Program-made: the position numbers and the translations under genes
Notes under the pieces: model-generated
What the model was told of the DNA's origin: nothing
The model's input: the letters and a program-made list of their open reading frames with translations, nothing else
The model's database searches: none
Part shown: in pieces, positions 45,521-53,496 of the stretch
How the letters are laid out: every line of letters begins with the position of its first letter
Position numbering within the stretch: the first letter of the stretch is position 1
From: Roseicyclus marinus
Lineage (GTDB): Bacteria; Pseudomonadota; Alphaproteobacteria; Rhodobacterales; Rhodobacteraceae
Assembly (NCBI RefSeq): GCF_030163795.1
Contig: NZ_JASJOF010000001.1
Span: 1 to 64,000, forward strand
DNA: 64,000 bases
Reading direction: 5' to 3'

Positions 45521-48130
45521 TCAGAACTGGTCGAGCAGGCGGCGCAGGTAGTCGCGTTCCAGTTCGGGGCGTTCCTGTTCGGCGGACCGGCGGCGCAATT
45601 CGTCCAGCAATTCGCGCGACCGGCGGAACGCCTCCTCCCGATCGGCCATCGCCTCGTCCGAGCCGAAAGCCCCCGAATTGCCCGCCTGACGGCCCAGCGG
45701 GTCCTGCAGCGGGCGGTCAGGTGCCATGTTGCCATCGGCCATGCCTTGCCCGGGGTCTTCGCCGGTCTGGTCCTGCGCCAGCGCGCGGCCCAGTTCCGTC
45801 ATCCCTTCGCGCAGCGCCTCCAGAGCTTCCGATTGCGCGTCCAGCGCGCCGGCCAGATCGTCCTGTTCCAGAAGCCCCTCGGCCTCCTCCATCGCGCGGG
45901 CGGCGTCATCCAGACGGCGCAGCGCCTCGTCGCCCGCTTCGGTGCCTGCACCGGGCAGGCCGCCCTGCTGCTGTTCCAGCATCCGGCGCAGCGCCTCTTG
46001 CCGTTCGGCCAGCGTCATGCCTTCGCCGTTCTCGCCGCCCTGTCCCGCGCCGGGTTCCTGCGGCCCACCGGGCTGCTGGCCATCTTGCGCCTGCCCCTCG
46101 GGCATGTCCTGACCCGGCTGGCCCTCGCCCTGCGGTTGCCCGCCCGGTTGGCCGGCCTGCGGCTGTCCCGACTGCGGCTGTCCCGGTTGCGGGCGGCCCG
46201 GGTTCAGGCGGTCCTGCAATTCGCGGAAGGCGTCGTCCGACAGCTGCTGCTGGTCGCGCAGTGTGTCCTGCAGCCCTTCCATGGCCTGTTCGCCGGGGGT
46301 GCGGGGGCCGTCGCCGCCTTCGCCGCCCTGCACCATCTCCATGTTTTCCAGCATCTGCTGAAGCGCGTTCAGCATCTCCTGCGCCTCGGCCATCCGGCCT
46401 TCCTGCATCAATTCCTCGATGCGGCGCATCATCTCCTCGAGGTCGGACATCGACATTTCCATGCGCTCGCCGCCATCGTCGGGCCGATCCTCGCCCGGTT
46501 GGGCGTTCTCGGCGAGCTGTTGCATGTACTCGTCCATCGCCTCACGCAATTCGTCCATCAGCTGGGCGATTTCCTCGTCGCTGGCACCTTGGCGCATCGC
46601 CTCGGACAGGCGCTCCTGCGCCTGTCTCAGGCGTTCGAGCGCGTCGTCCAGATCGCCGACCTCCAGTTCCATCGCCGCATTCCACAAGATCTCGGCCACC
46701 TGGTCCCGCGTTTCGACCGAAATCATGTCGGGCGCGGCTTCCAGCCGCCGGATCGCACTGCGCAATTGCAGGTAGACGCCCTGATCCAGCCCGGGTTCCG
46801 GCGATTGCGTCAGGGCGCGCAGGATCTGCGCGCTGCGGGCGGCGTTTTCGCGCGACCACAGCAGGTCGCGCCGCATCTCGATCACGGCATTGGCGAGCGG
46901 ATCGAAAAACCGCCGACCGGGCAGGCGCGGCACGTCATGGGCGATGGTACCGATCTGGCCCGCGGCATCAGTGACGGTCAGGGTCATCGTGACGGGCAGG
47001 TTGGCGAAGGGATGCTGCGACAGATCCTCCAGCACGACCTCGGTGAATTCCGTGCGGCTGCCGCGGAACGGCATCGGCAGGTCCAGCACCAGCGCCTCGC
47101 GCGGTTCGGGCGCGACGGACAGGCCAAACCGCCGGTCGGCGGCATCGGCATCCAGCCGGATCGTCGCCGTGCCCGAGGTGACGCCATAATCATCCGTTGC
47201 GGTAAAGCTGAATTGCATCTGCCCCGGCGGCTCGCCCTCGACCTCGCCGTCAAGCGCCACGGCCGGTCCCTGATCGGGCAGGACCGAAATCGCCCAAGAC
47301 CGCCCCATCGGCCCGTTCACGGTGAAATCGCCCGAGCGTTCGACCGTCACGGATTGCGCATAGGCATCGCCATCCTCGGCGGGCAGGGGGCCGACATCGG
47401 TGGTGATCGACACGGCACCCGGTTCGCCATAGCTGCGAAAGGTGATCCGCGACCCTTCGGGCGTCTCGAACCCCTCGGCAAAGATCTCGTTCAGGTAAAG
47501 CGACGGCAGCCCGGTATATAGCGGCGGTTCCACCCAGCCTTCCCAACTCGGCCCCGAGGCGATGGCCGGCCCCGTACCGAAACTGACGGCCTCGCCCATC
47601 TCGCCCACCCGGCCCATGGTGCCGAACAAAAGCGCCATGGCCAGCGCGGTCGCCGCGACATAGCGCAACGCGAACGGATCCTGCCGCGACAGTCGCAGAT
47701 CGGGTTCGGGCGCGCGGGCGGTTGCGGCGCGCTCGGCCATGCGGCGCAGATGCGCGGCCCAGACCGATTGCGTCGCCGGATCGCTTGCCCCGATGGCGGG
47801 ATGATCCAAAAGCGCCGAGAGCGGGCGCCCCGGCAGCGTACGGTCCAGCCGGTCCATCGCCTCGGCATGGCTGGGCATGCGGAAGCGCATCACGGCGCGG
47901 GCAATCAGGACTGCAAGGAGGATACCGACAAGACCCAGACCCGCCCAAAGCACGGTCTGGCCGACCTGCCCCGCGATGCCAAAGGCAAAGGCCGTGACCG
48001 TGACGAACATCACCGACCAGACCGGCCAGAATGCGCGCGCGGCGCGCTCGGCCACCATCCCCGCCCGCGTCAGACGCAGCGGCCAGATCAGGCGCTTCAG
48101 CACCCGCTCGGTGGCTTGGGGCTCGGTCAT
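45521..48130 (-). CDS. TIGR02302/DUF4175 family membrane protein
   Basis: An 869-residue protein of TIGR02302 (DUF4175), an alphaproteobacterial family of unknown function. Two or three membrane segments at the N-terminus (AFWPVWSVMFVTVTAFAFGIA, TVLWAGLGLVGILLAVLIA, then ALRYVAATALAMALLFGTMG), a beta-rich periplasmic region with EGSRITFRSYGEPGAV, then coiled-coil and a Pro/Gln/Gly-rich tract (about residues 640-700). The C-terminus is again helical and charged. It follows lysA on the same strand. Confidence 0.88.
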   Translation of the reverse strand: MTEPQATERVLKRLIWPLRLTRAGMVAERAARAFWPVWSVMFVTVTAFAFGIAGQVGQTVLWAGLGLVGILLAVLIARAVMRFRMPSHAEAMDRLDRTLPGRPLSALLDHPAIGASDPATQSVWAAHLRRMAERAATARAPEPDLRLSRQDPFALRYVAATALAMALLFGTMGRVGEMGEAVSFGTGPAIASGPSWEGWVEPPLYTGLPSLYLNEIFAEGFETPEGSRITFRSYGEPGAVSITTDVGPLPAEDGDAYAQSVTVERSGDFTVNGPMGRSWAISVLPDQGPAVALDGEVEGEPPGQMQFSFTATDDYGVTSGTATIRLDADAADRRFGLSVAPEPREALVLDLPMPFRGSRTEFTEVVLEDLSQHPFANLPVTMTLTVTDAAGQIGTIAHDVPRLPGRRFFDPLANAVIEMRRDLLWSRENAARSAQILRALTQSPEPGLDQGVYLQLRSAIRRLEAAPDMISVETRDQVAEILWNAAMELEVGDLDDALERLRQAQERLSEAMRQGASDEEIAQLMDELREAMDEYMQQLAENAQPGEDRPDDGGERMEMSMSDLEEMMRRIEELMQEGRMAEAQEMLNALQQMLENMEMVQGGEGGDGPRTPGEQAMEGLQDTLRDQQQLSDDAFRELQDRLNPGRPQPGQPQSGQPQAGQPGGQPQGEGQPGQDMPEGQAQDGQQPGGPQEPGAGQGGENGEGMTLAERQEALRRMLEQQQGGLPGAGTEAGDEALRRLDDAARAMEEAEGLLEQDDLAGALDAQSEALEALREGMTELGRALAQDQTGEDPGQGMADGNMAPDRPLQDPLGRQAGNSGAFGSDEAMADREEAFRRSRELLDELRRRSAEQERPELERDYLRRLLDQF

Positions 48131-48167
48131 GATCCCTTTCGCGGGCGCGGGATGCGCCCCTTTGGGC

Positions 48168-49433
48168 TTACACCCACGAGGGAACTGTATCCCGGTTTAT
48201 GATCTCGTCAAATGTCGGGCGCGCGCGAATGACGGCCATGTGATCGTCTTTCACCAAAACCTCGGGGATCAGGGGCCGCGTGTTGTATTCGCTGGCCATG
48301 ACCGCGCCATAGGCCCCCGCGCTGCGGAACGCGACCAGATCGCCCGGCGCAACGGGCGGCATCTGCCGCTGCTTGGCAAAGGTGTCGCCTGTCTCGCAGA
48401 CGGGGCCGACCACGTCATAGGGCCGCTGTTCCAGCCCCGGCGCAGGTTCGACCACCGGCACGATATCGTGCCATGCGCCATACATCGCGGGCCGCACCAG
48501 ATCGTTCATCGCTGCATCAAGGATCAGGAAATCGCGCCCCTCGCCCTCTTTCACATAAATGACCGACGCCACCAAAAGCCCCGCATTGCCCGAGATCAGG
48601 CGGCCCGGCTCGATCTCCACCTCCACGTCGAGACCGGCGAAAACCTCGCGGATCAGCGCGCCGTAATCGGTGGGCAGGGGCGGCGCGCTGTTGTTGCGCT
48701 CGTAGGGAATGCCAAGCCCGCCCCCCAGATCCAGCCGGCGGATGTCATGCCCCTCCGCGCGCAGGCGCAGGGTCAGATCGCGCACCTTTTCATAGGCAAG
48801 CCGGAACGGGTCCAGATCGGTCAGCTGACTGCCGATATGCACGTCGATGCCGACCACTTCGATCCCCGGCAGTTTTCCCGCCATCGCATAGACGGCGGGC
48901 GCCTTGGCGATCGGGATGCCGAACTTGTTTTCCGATTTGCCGGTCGCGATCTTTTCATGCGTCTTGGCGTCCACGTCGGGGTTCACCCGCACCGTGATCG
49001 GGGCCGTGACGCCAAGCCCGCTGGCAACCTCGGACAGCGCCAGCAATTCAGGCTCGCTTTCGACGTTGAACTGCCGGATGCCGCCCGTCAGCGCCATGTG
49101 CATTTCTTCGCGCGTCTTGCCGACGCCGGAAAAGACGATCCGCTCGCCCGGAACGCCCGCCGCCTTTGCGCGCAGGTATTCGCCGCCCGACACCACGTCC
49201 ATGCCTGCGCCCAACCCCGCCAGATGCGCGATCACCGCCTGGTTGGAATTCGACTTCATGGCAAAGCAGACAAGGTGATCCATCCCCGCCAGCGCCTCTT
49301 CGAACAGGCGGAAATGGCGGGTCAGGGTCGCGCAGGAATAAACGTAAAAGGGCGTGCCGACCTCGGCCGCGATCTGCGGCAAGGGCACGTCCTCGGCATG
49401 AAGAATGCCGTTCCGATAAAGAAAATGATCCAT
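48168..49433 (-). CDS. lysA: Diaminopimelate decarboxylase
   Basis: A 421-residue PLP-dependent LysA making lysine from meso-DAP. PLP Lys60 lies in VCFAMKSNSNQAVIAHL; HIGSQLTDLDPF, LDLGGGLGIPY, EPGRLISGNAGLLV, CETGDTFAKQR and GAYGAVMASEYNTRP are diagnostic. ATG 49433 gives the canonical MDHFLYRNGILHAEDV start. The gap to the TIGR02302 gene is 37 bp, so the two are probably co-transcribed. Confidence 0.96.
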   Translation of the reverse strand: MDHFLYRNGILHAEDVPLPQIAAEVGTPFYVYSCATLTRHFRLFEEALAGMDHLVCFAMKSNSNQAVIAHLAGLGAGMDVVSGGEYLRAKAAGVPGERIVFSGVGKTREEMHMALTGGIRQFNVESEPELLALSEVASGLGVTAPITVRVNPDVDAKTHEKIATGKSENKFGIPIAKAPAVYAMAGKLPGIEVVGIDVHIGSQLTDLDPFRLAYEKVRDLTLRLRAEGHDIRRLDLGGGLGIPYERNNSAPPLPTDYGALIREVFAGLDVEVEIEPGRLISGNAGLLVASVIYVKEGEGRDFLILDAAMNDLVRPAMYGAWHDIVPVVEPAPGLEQRPYDVVGPVCETGDTFAKQRQMPPVAPGDLVAFRSAGAYGAVMASEYNTRPLIPEVLVKDDHMAVIRARPTFDEIINRDTVPSWV

Positions 49434-49554
49434 CGCCGCGCGTTCCCCGGTCTGTCCCGCGCCGCAGGTAGCACGGGCCGGGCCGCGATCAAAGAGGCTG
49501 GACGCCGCGCGCAGGCCCGCTAGGCTCCGCCGCGGGAAACAGGGGAGATGGCAC

Positions 49555-50529
49555 ATGGCCAAGACCGTCATCATCGAGGCTCCGGGCGGACCGGAAGCCT
49601 ACAAGATCGTGGACCGCGAGGTGGGCGAACCCGGACCGGGCGAGATCCGCATCCGCCACCATGCCTGCGGGCTGAATTTCATCGATGTCTACCAGCGCAC
49701 GGGGCTTTACCCGCTGCAATTCCCCCATGCCATGGGCATGGAGGGCGCGGGCGTCGTCGAAGCCGTGGGCGAGGGCGTGACGCATCTGAAGGTGGGGGAT
49801 CGGGCCGCCTATGCCTCGGCCCCGCCCGGCGCCTATTGCGAGGCGCGCGTGATGAAGGCCGCGCAGGTCTGCCCGCTGCCCGACGCCATTTCCTTCGAGG
49901 AAGGGGCGGCGATGATGCTCAAGGGCATGACGGTGGTCTACCTGTTCCACCGCACCACGCCCTTGGCCAAGGGCGATACCGTCCTGTTCCACGCGGCGGC
50001 GGGGGGTGTGGGGCTGATCGCCTGCCAATGGGCGAAATCCATGGGTATCCGGCTGATCGGCACGGCGGGCTCGCCCGAGAAATGCCAGCTGGCGCTCGAT
50101 CACGGGGCGGATGCCTGCATCAACTACCGCGATGCCGATTGGGTGGCGCAGGTGCGCGACCTGACCGGTGGCAAGGGTGTGGATGTCGTGATGGATGCCG
50201 TGGGCAAGGATACGTTCGAGGGCTCGCTCGATTGTCTCAAGCCCTTGGGAATGATGATTTCCTTCGGCAATGCCTCTGGTCCCGTCCCGCCCTTCAACCT
50301 TGCCACGCTCGGGGCCAAGGGCTCGCTCAAGATCACGCGCCCGACCCTCTTCACCCATATCGCCGACCACGACACCTGTCAGGCGATGGCGCGGCAGCTT
50401 TGCGACAAGGTCGCCTCGGGTGAGGTCAAGATCACCATCGATCAGCGCTATCCGCTGGCCGAGGTGGCCGAGGCGCACCGCGCGCTCGAAGGGCGCAAGA
50501 CGACCGGCCAGACGGTCTTGATCCCGTGA
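49555..50529 (+). CDS. Quinone oxidoreductase (zeta-crystallin-like)
   Basis: A 324-residue medium-chain zinc-free reductase of the quinone oxidoreductase group, NADPH-dependent reduction of quinones. The N-terminal GroES-like domain has CGLNFIDVYQRTGLYPLQFP, and the Rossmann part has VLFHAAAGGVGLIACQWAK and VDVVMDAVGKDTF. The C-terminal ALEGRKTTGQTVLIP is typical. Two inverted hairpins follow at 50549-50612. Confidence 0.9.
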   Translation: MAKTVIIEAPGGPEAYKIVDREVGEPGPGEIRIRHHACGLNFIDVYQRTGLYPLQFPHAMGMEGAGVVEAVGEGVTHLKVGDRAAYASAPPGAYCEARVMKAAQVCPLPDAISFEEGAAMMLKGMTVVYLFHRTTPLAKGDTVLFHAAAGGVGLIACQWAKSMGIRLIGTAGSPEKCQLALDHGADACINYRDADWVAQVRDLTGGKGVDVVMDAVGKDTFEGSLDCLKPLGMMISFGNASGPVPPFNLATLGAKGSLKITRPTLFTHIADHDTCQAMARQLCDKVASGEVKITIDQRYPLAEVAEAHRALEGRKTTGQTVLIP

Positions 50530-50548
50530 CAGGGCGGTCTGATCCGTA

Positions 50549-50612
50549 GGGTGGGCAATCTGCCCACCCATGTAGGGTCGGAAATTTACAGGGTGGGCAG
50601 ATTGCCCACCCT
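50549..50612. repeat. Pair of inverted GGGTGGGCA hairpins after the quinone oxidoreductase gene
   Basis: Hairpin one 50549-50569: GGGTGGGCA, ATC, TGCCCACCC. Hairpin two 50590-50612: AGGGTGGGCA, GAT, TGCCCACCCT. The second is the exact reverse complement of the first over 21 bases. The second also contains the stop codon (50611-50613) of the DUF2834 gene. They separate two convergent genes. Confidence 0.8.
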
Positions 50613-50925
50613 ATCCCTCGCGCCGCGCCTTCAAAAACAGCGCCAGCGGCAAGCCGCAACTCACCCCGATGCCGAAGGTCGCGGGGATCACCAACAGGAA
50701 CCACCGGTCGCCCCGCACCGCCTCGACCAGCGCCCAGATCGTAAGCGCCACGGCCGCGATCGTCAGGTCATAGACCAGCGCGCTGGTGGCGTCATTCACC
50801 CACCATGCGTCGATCATCGGCCCGAGTGCCCAGCCATTCTCGGCAAACCACGCGTAGAAATACGTCCAGGGCAGGATCGCGCCCACGACGACGAGGATGA
50901 GATAGACAAGGCGAAGCGGGGTCAT
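50611..50925 (-). CDS. DUF2834 domain-containing membrane protein
   Basis: A 104-residue protein with about three membrane segments (LVYLILVVVGAILPWTYFYAWF, DLTIAAVALTIWALVEAV, WFLLVIPATFGIGVSCGLPLAL). The PWTYFYAWFAENGW block and ALFLKARREG end are typical of DUF2834. GGAG lies 6 bases before ATG 50925. Function unknown. It lies downstream of brnA with a 52-bp gap. Confidence 0.8.
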   Translation of the reverse strand: MTPLRLVYLILVVVGAILPWTYFYAWFAENGWALGPMIDAWWVNDATSALVYDLTIAAVALTIWALVEAVRGDRWFLLVIPATFGIGVSCGLPLALFLKARREG

Positions 50926-50977
50926 GGCGCTCTCCATCGGGATTTCGATATGACCTAGGCCGGACAGGGCCGAGCAT

Positions 50978-51265
50978 CTAGCCCTGTCTGGTATCTTCTT
51001 GTTTCCGTTTCGCCTCGACATAGGCGCGCAGAACGGCCTGCATCCGTGTTAGGTGGCCCGGACCCTGCGCCTTGAACCATTCGAGCACGTCGGGATCGAG
51101 ACGCAGCGACACGGGGGTCTTGCGTTCGGGATAGACGACTTCGGCCCTTTCCCAGAACTCGTCGGGAAGGTCATATTCCGGCGCATCGGGCGCGGGCGGC
51201 TTGATTTTGCCCTGCGCGTGCATGCGGCGGATTTCATCCAGGGAAGCGTGCTTTGTATCGCCCAT
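50978..51265 (-). CDS. brnA: BrnA-type antitoxin
   Basis: A 95-residue BrnA-family antitoxin of a type II toxin-antitoxin pair. The C-terminal ribbon-helix-helix DNA-binding part appears as KTPVSLRLDPDVLEWFKAQGPGHLTRMQAVLRAYVEAKR (split over 75-95), with a toxin-neutralising N-terminal helix SLDEIRRMHAQGKIKPPAPDAP. It overlaps brnT by 32 bp, so is co-translated after the toxin. BrnA represses its own promoter. Confidence 0.9.
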   Translation of the reverse strand: MGDTKHASLDEIRRMHAQGKIKPPAPDAPEYDLPDEFWERAEVVYPERKTPVSLRLDPDVLEWFKAQGPGHLTRMQAVLRAYVEAKRKQEDTRQG

Positions 51266-51509
51266 ATGCTTTCTGGCCTCCCAGCCATGCTGAAATCAGG
51301 CGTGTGCGGTCGCCTCGGGTCGTGTGCACGACGACGTAGGCCACGTCATCTATAAGTCCGACAGAGATGAAGCGGATTTCACCATAGTCATTCCTGTCGT
51401 CGATCTGCGTTAGGACCGGACCTTCGAAGATCAATGCGGCGAAAACGAGATCGACGCCATGTTTGGTGAGGTTGTCCGTCCGCTTCGTTTCCGACCATTC
51501 AAACAACAT
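51234..51509 (-). CDS. brnT: BrnT-type ribonuclease toxin
   Basis: A 91-residue BrnT toxin, RelE-like RNase. The family start FEWSETKRTDNLTKHGVDLVFAALIF and the C-terminal VVVHTTRGDRTRLISAWLGGQKAYGRY are typical. It cleaves RNA when free and is neutralised by BrnA. A good sigma-70 promoter (51600-51628) and a separated inverted repeat lie upstream. The operon is the most accessory-looking region of the window. Confidence 0.9.
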   Translation of the reverse strand: MLFEWSETKRTDNLTKHGVDLVFAALIFEGPVLTQIDDRNDYGEIRFISVGLIDDVAYVVVHTTRGDRTRLISAWLGGQKAYGRYKARFPG

Positions 51510-51519
51510 TTACACTGTC

Positions 51520-51571
51520 CCGTTCGATAGGGTTTCATTTTCACACCCTCACGTTGTGCCTCGTCGAACGG
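51520..51571. promoter_or_regulatory. Spaced inverted repeat before brnT, candidate BrnA operator
   Basis: CCGTTCGA (51520-51527) and TCGAACGG (51564-51571), exact inverted repeats 36 bases apart, in the leader between the brnT promoter and its start codon. Role as an operator is inferred from position. Confidence 0.4.
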
Positions 51572-51599
51572 TGGTTCTATCGCCACTTTGTATTGCAAT

Positions 51600-51628
51600 T
51601 GTATATACAGGCTTTCAGTTGATGTCAA
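51600..51628 (-). promoter_or_regulatory. Sigma-70 promoter for brnTA
   Basis: On the minus strand a perfect -35 TTGACA (51628-51623), a 17-base spacer and -10 TATACA (51605-51600). Transcription would start near 51593, leaving ~84 bases of leader before brnT. The region is markedly AT-richer than its neighbourhood. Confidence 0.75.
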
Positions 51629-51757
51629 CCACCCTCCTGCGACACCGTGATGCCGCGTCACGATTGACCCGCAGCCTAGCTTTCCATAGGCAAACACGAA
51701 AGATTATTGCGCAAGCCGCCGCCACGCGCGGCCCTGACGGGAGCCAGGGGTAACGAC

Positions 51758-53410
51758 ATGTCCGAGATCGCACGCGAAAGCATGGAATACGATGTGGTCA
51801 TCGTGGGCGCAGGCCCCGCAGGCCTGTCAGCCGCCATCAGGCTCAAGCAGATCGACGCCGACCTCAATGTCGTCGTCCTCGAAAAGGGCTCCGAGGTGGG
51901 GGCGCATATCCTGTCGGGGGCGGTGCTCGATCCCGCGGGCCTGAACCGGCTGATCCCCGACTGGAAGGCCAAGGGCGCGCCGATCACCGTCCCCGTGCGC
52001 GAAGATAAATTCTACGTTCTGGGCGAGGGCGGCGGCATCCGCCTGCCCAACCGGCTGATGCCAGGGCTGATGAACAACCACGGCAATTACATCGTCTCGA
52101 TGGGCAATGTCTGCCGCTGGCTCGCCCAGCAGGCCGAGGATCTGGGGGTCGAGATCTTCCCCGGCATGTCCTGCTCGCAACTCGTCTACGGCGAGAACGG
52201 CGAGGTTGCGGGGGTGGTCGCCGGCGAGTTTGGCAAGAACCCCGATGGCACGCCGGGCGACGCCTATGAACCGGGGATGGAACTGCGCGGCAAATACGTC
52301 TTGCTTGGCGAAGGCGTGCGCGGTTCGCTCACCAAGGAGGTCTTAGCGAAATACGACCTCCAGAAAGACCGCTGCCCCCAGAAATTCGGCCTCGGCATGA
52401 AGGAAATCTGGGAAATCGACCCCGAAAAGCACCGCGAAGGCACGGTGATGCACACGATGGGTTGGCCCTTGGGCAGCAATGCGGGTGGCGGGTCCTTCAT
52501 CTATCACCTCGATAACAATCAGGTTTATGTCGGCTTCGTGGTCCATCTGAACTACGAGAACCCGCACCTTTACCCCTACATGGAATTCCAGCGGTTCAAG
52601 CATCACCCGATGGTGGCCGAACTGCTCAAAGGCGGCAAACGCATCGCCTATGGCGCGCGCGCCATTTCCGAGGGCGGCTGGCAATCCATGCCCAAGGCGG
52701 TCGCGCCGGGTGTCGCGATCCTTGGCTGCGGCGTTGGCCTCGTGAACGTGCCGCGCATCAAGGGCAACCACAACGCCATGCTCTCGGGGATCGAGGCGGC
52801 CGAGGCCGCCGCCGCCGCGATCAAGGCGGGCCGCGCCAGCGACGAGTTGACGGCCTATGACGATTTCCTGCGCAAGGACGGCCCCATCGCCCGCGACCTC
52901 AAGCCGGTGCGCAATGTCAAACCGCTCTGGTCGAAATACGGGCTTCTGGGCGGCGTCGTTCTGGGCGGCGTCGACATGTGGACGAACAGCCTGTTCGGCG
53001 CGTCCTTCTTCGGCACGATGAAACACGGCAAATCCGACGCGGCCGCCACCGGCAAGGCCAAGGATCACACGCCCATCGACTACCCCAAACCCGATGGCGT
53101 CCTCAGCTTCGACCGGCTCACCAATGTCAGTTTCTCGATGACCAACCACGAGGAACACCAGCCTGCGCATCTGCAGCTCAAGGATGCGAGCATCCCGATT
53201 TCCGTGAACCTGCCCGAATATGCCGAACCCGCGCAGCGCTATTGCCCGGCCGGTGTCTACGAGGTCGTGGGCCAGGGGGGCGAGGCGCGCTTCGTGATCA
53301 ATTTCCAGAACTGCGTTCACTGCAAGACCTGTGACATCAAGGATCCGTCGCAGAACATCCACTGGACCGTGCCGCAAGGCGGCGACGGGCCGAACTACCC
53401 GAACATGTGA
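51758..53410 (+). CDS. Electron transfer flavoprotein-ubiquinone oxidoreductase
   Basis: A 550-residue ETF-QO, membrane-associated, passing electrons from ETF to ubiquinone. FAD motif VVIVGAGPAGLSAAIRL (17-22 GAGPAG), GAHILSGAVLDP, GGSFIYHLDNNQVYVGFVVHL, and the C-terminal 4Fe-4S motif with Cys in CPAGVYE and CVHCKTCDIKDPSQNIHW. ATG 51758 is preceded by GGAGCCAGGGG. Its partner EtfBA is at 2341-4028; Mcd is a likely donor. Confidence 0.95.
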   Translation: MSEIARESMEYDVVIVGAGPAGLSAAIRLKQIDADLNVVVLEKGSEVGAHILSGAVLDPAGLNRLIPDWKAKGAPITVPVREDKFYVLGEGGGIRLPNRLMPGLMNNHGNYIVSMGNVCRWLAQQAEDLGVEIFPGMSCSQLVYGENGEVAGVVAGEFGKNPDGTPGDAYEPGMELRGKYVLLGEGVRGSLTKEVLAKYDLQKDRCPQKFGLGMKEIWEIDPEKHREGTVMHTMGWPLGSNAGGGSFIYHLDNNQVYVGFVVHLNYENPHLYPYMEFQRFKHHPMVAELLKGGKRIAYGARAISEGGWQSMPKAVAPGVAILGCGVGLVNVPRIKGNHNAMLSGIEAAEAAAAAIKAGRASDELTAYDDFLRKDGPIARDLKPVRNVKPLWSKYGLLGGVVLGGVDMWTNSLFGASFFGTMKHGKSDAAATGKAKDHTPIDYPKPDGVLSFDRLTNVSFSMTNHEEHQPAHLQLKDASIPISVNLPEYAEPAQRYCPAGVYEVVGQGGEARFVINFQNCVHCKTCDIKDPSQNIHWTVPQGGDGPNYPNM

Positions 53411-53496
53411 ACGCCAACCCTTGCCTTGGGTGGTGCGCCGCATTGCCCTTGGCCCCCGAGCGCCCTAGTCTTTCCGCGAACCGGAGGAGACCTGTC

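Noticed and set aside
45746-47521. 591-codon open frame on the plus strand
   Set aside because: Antisense to the TIGR02302 gene; His/Leu/Arg-rich shadow composition.
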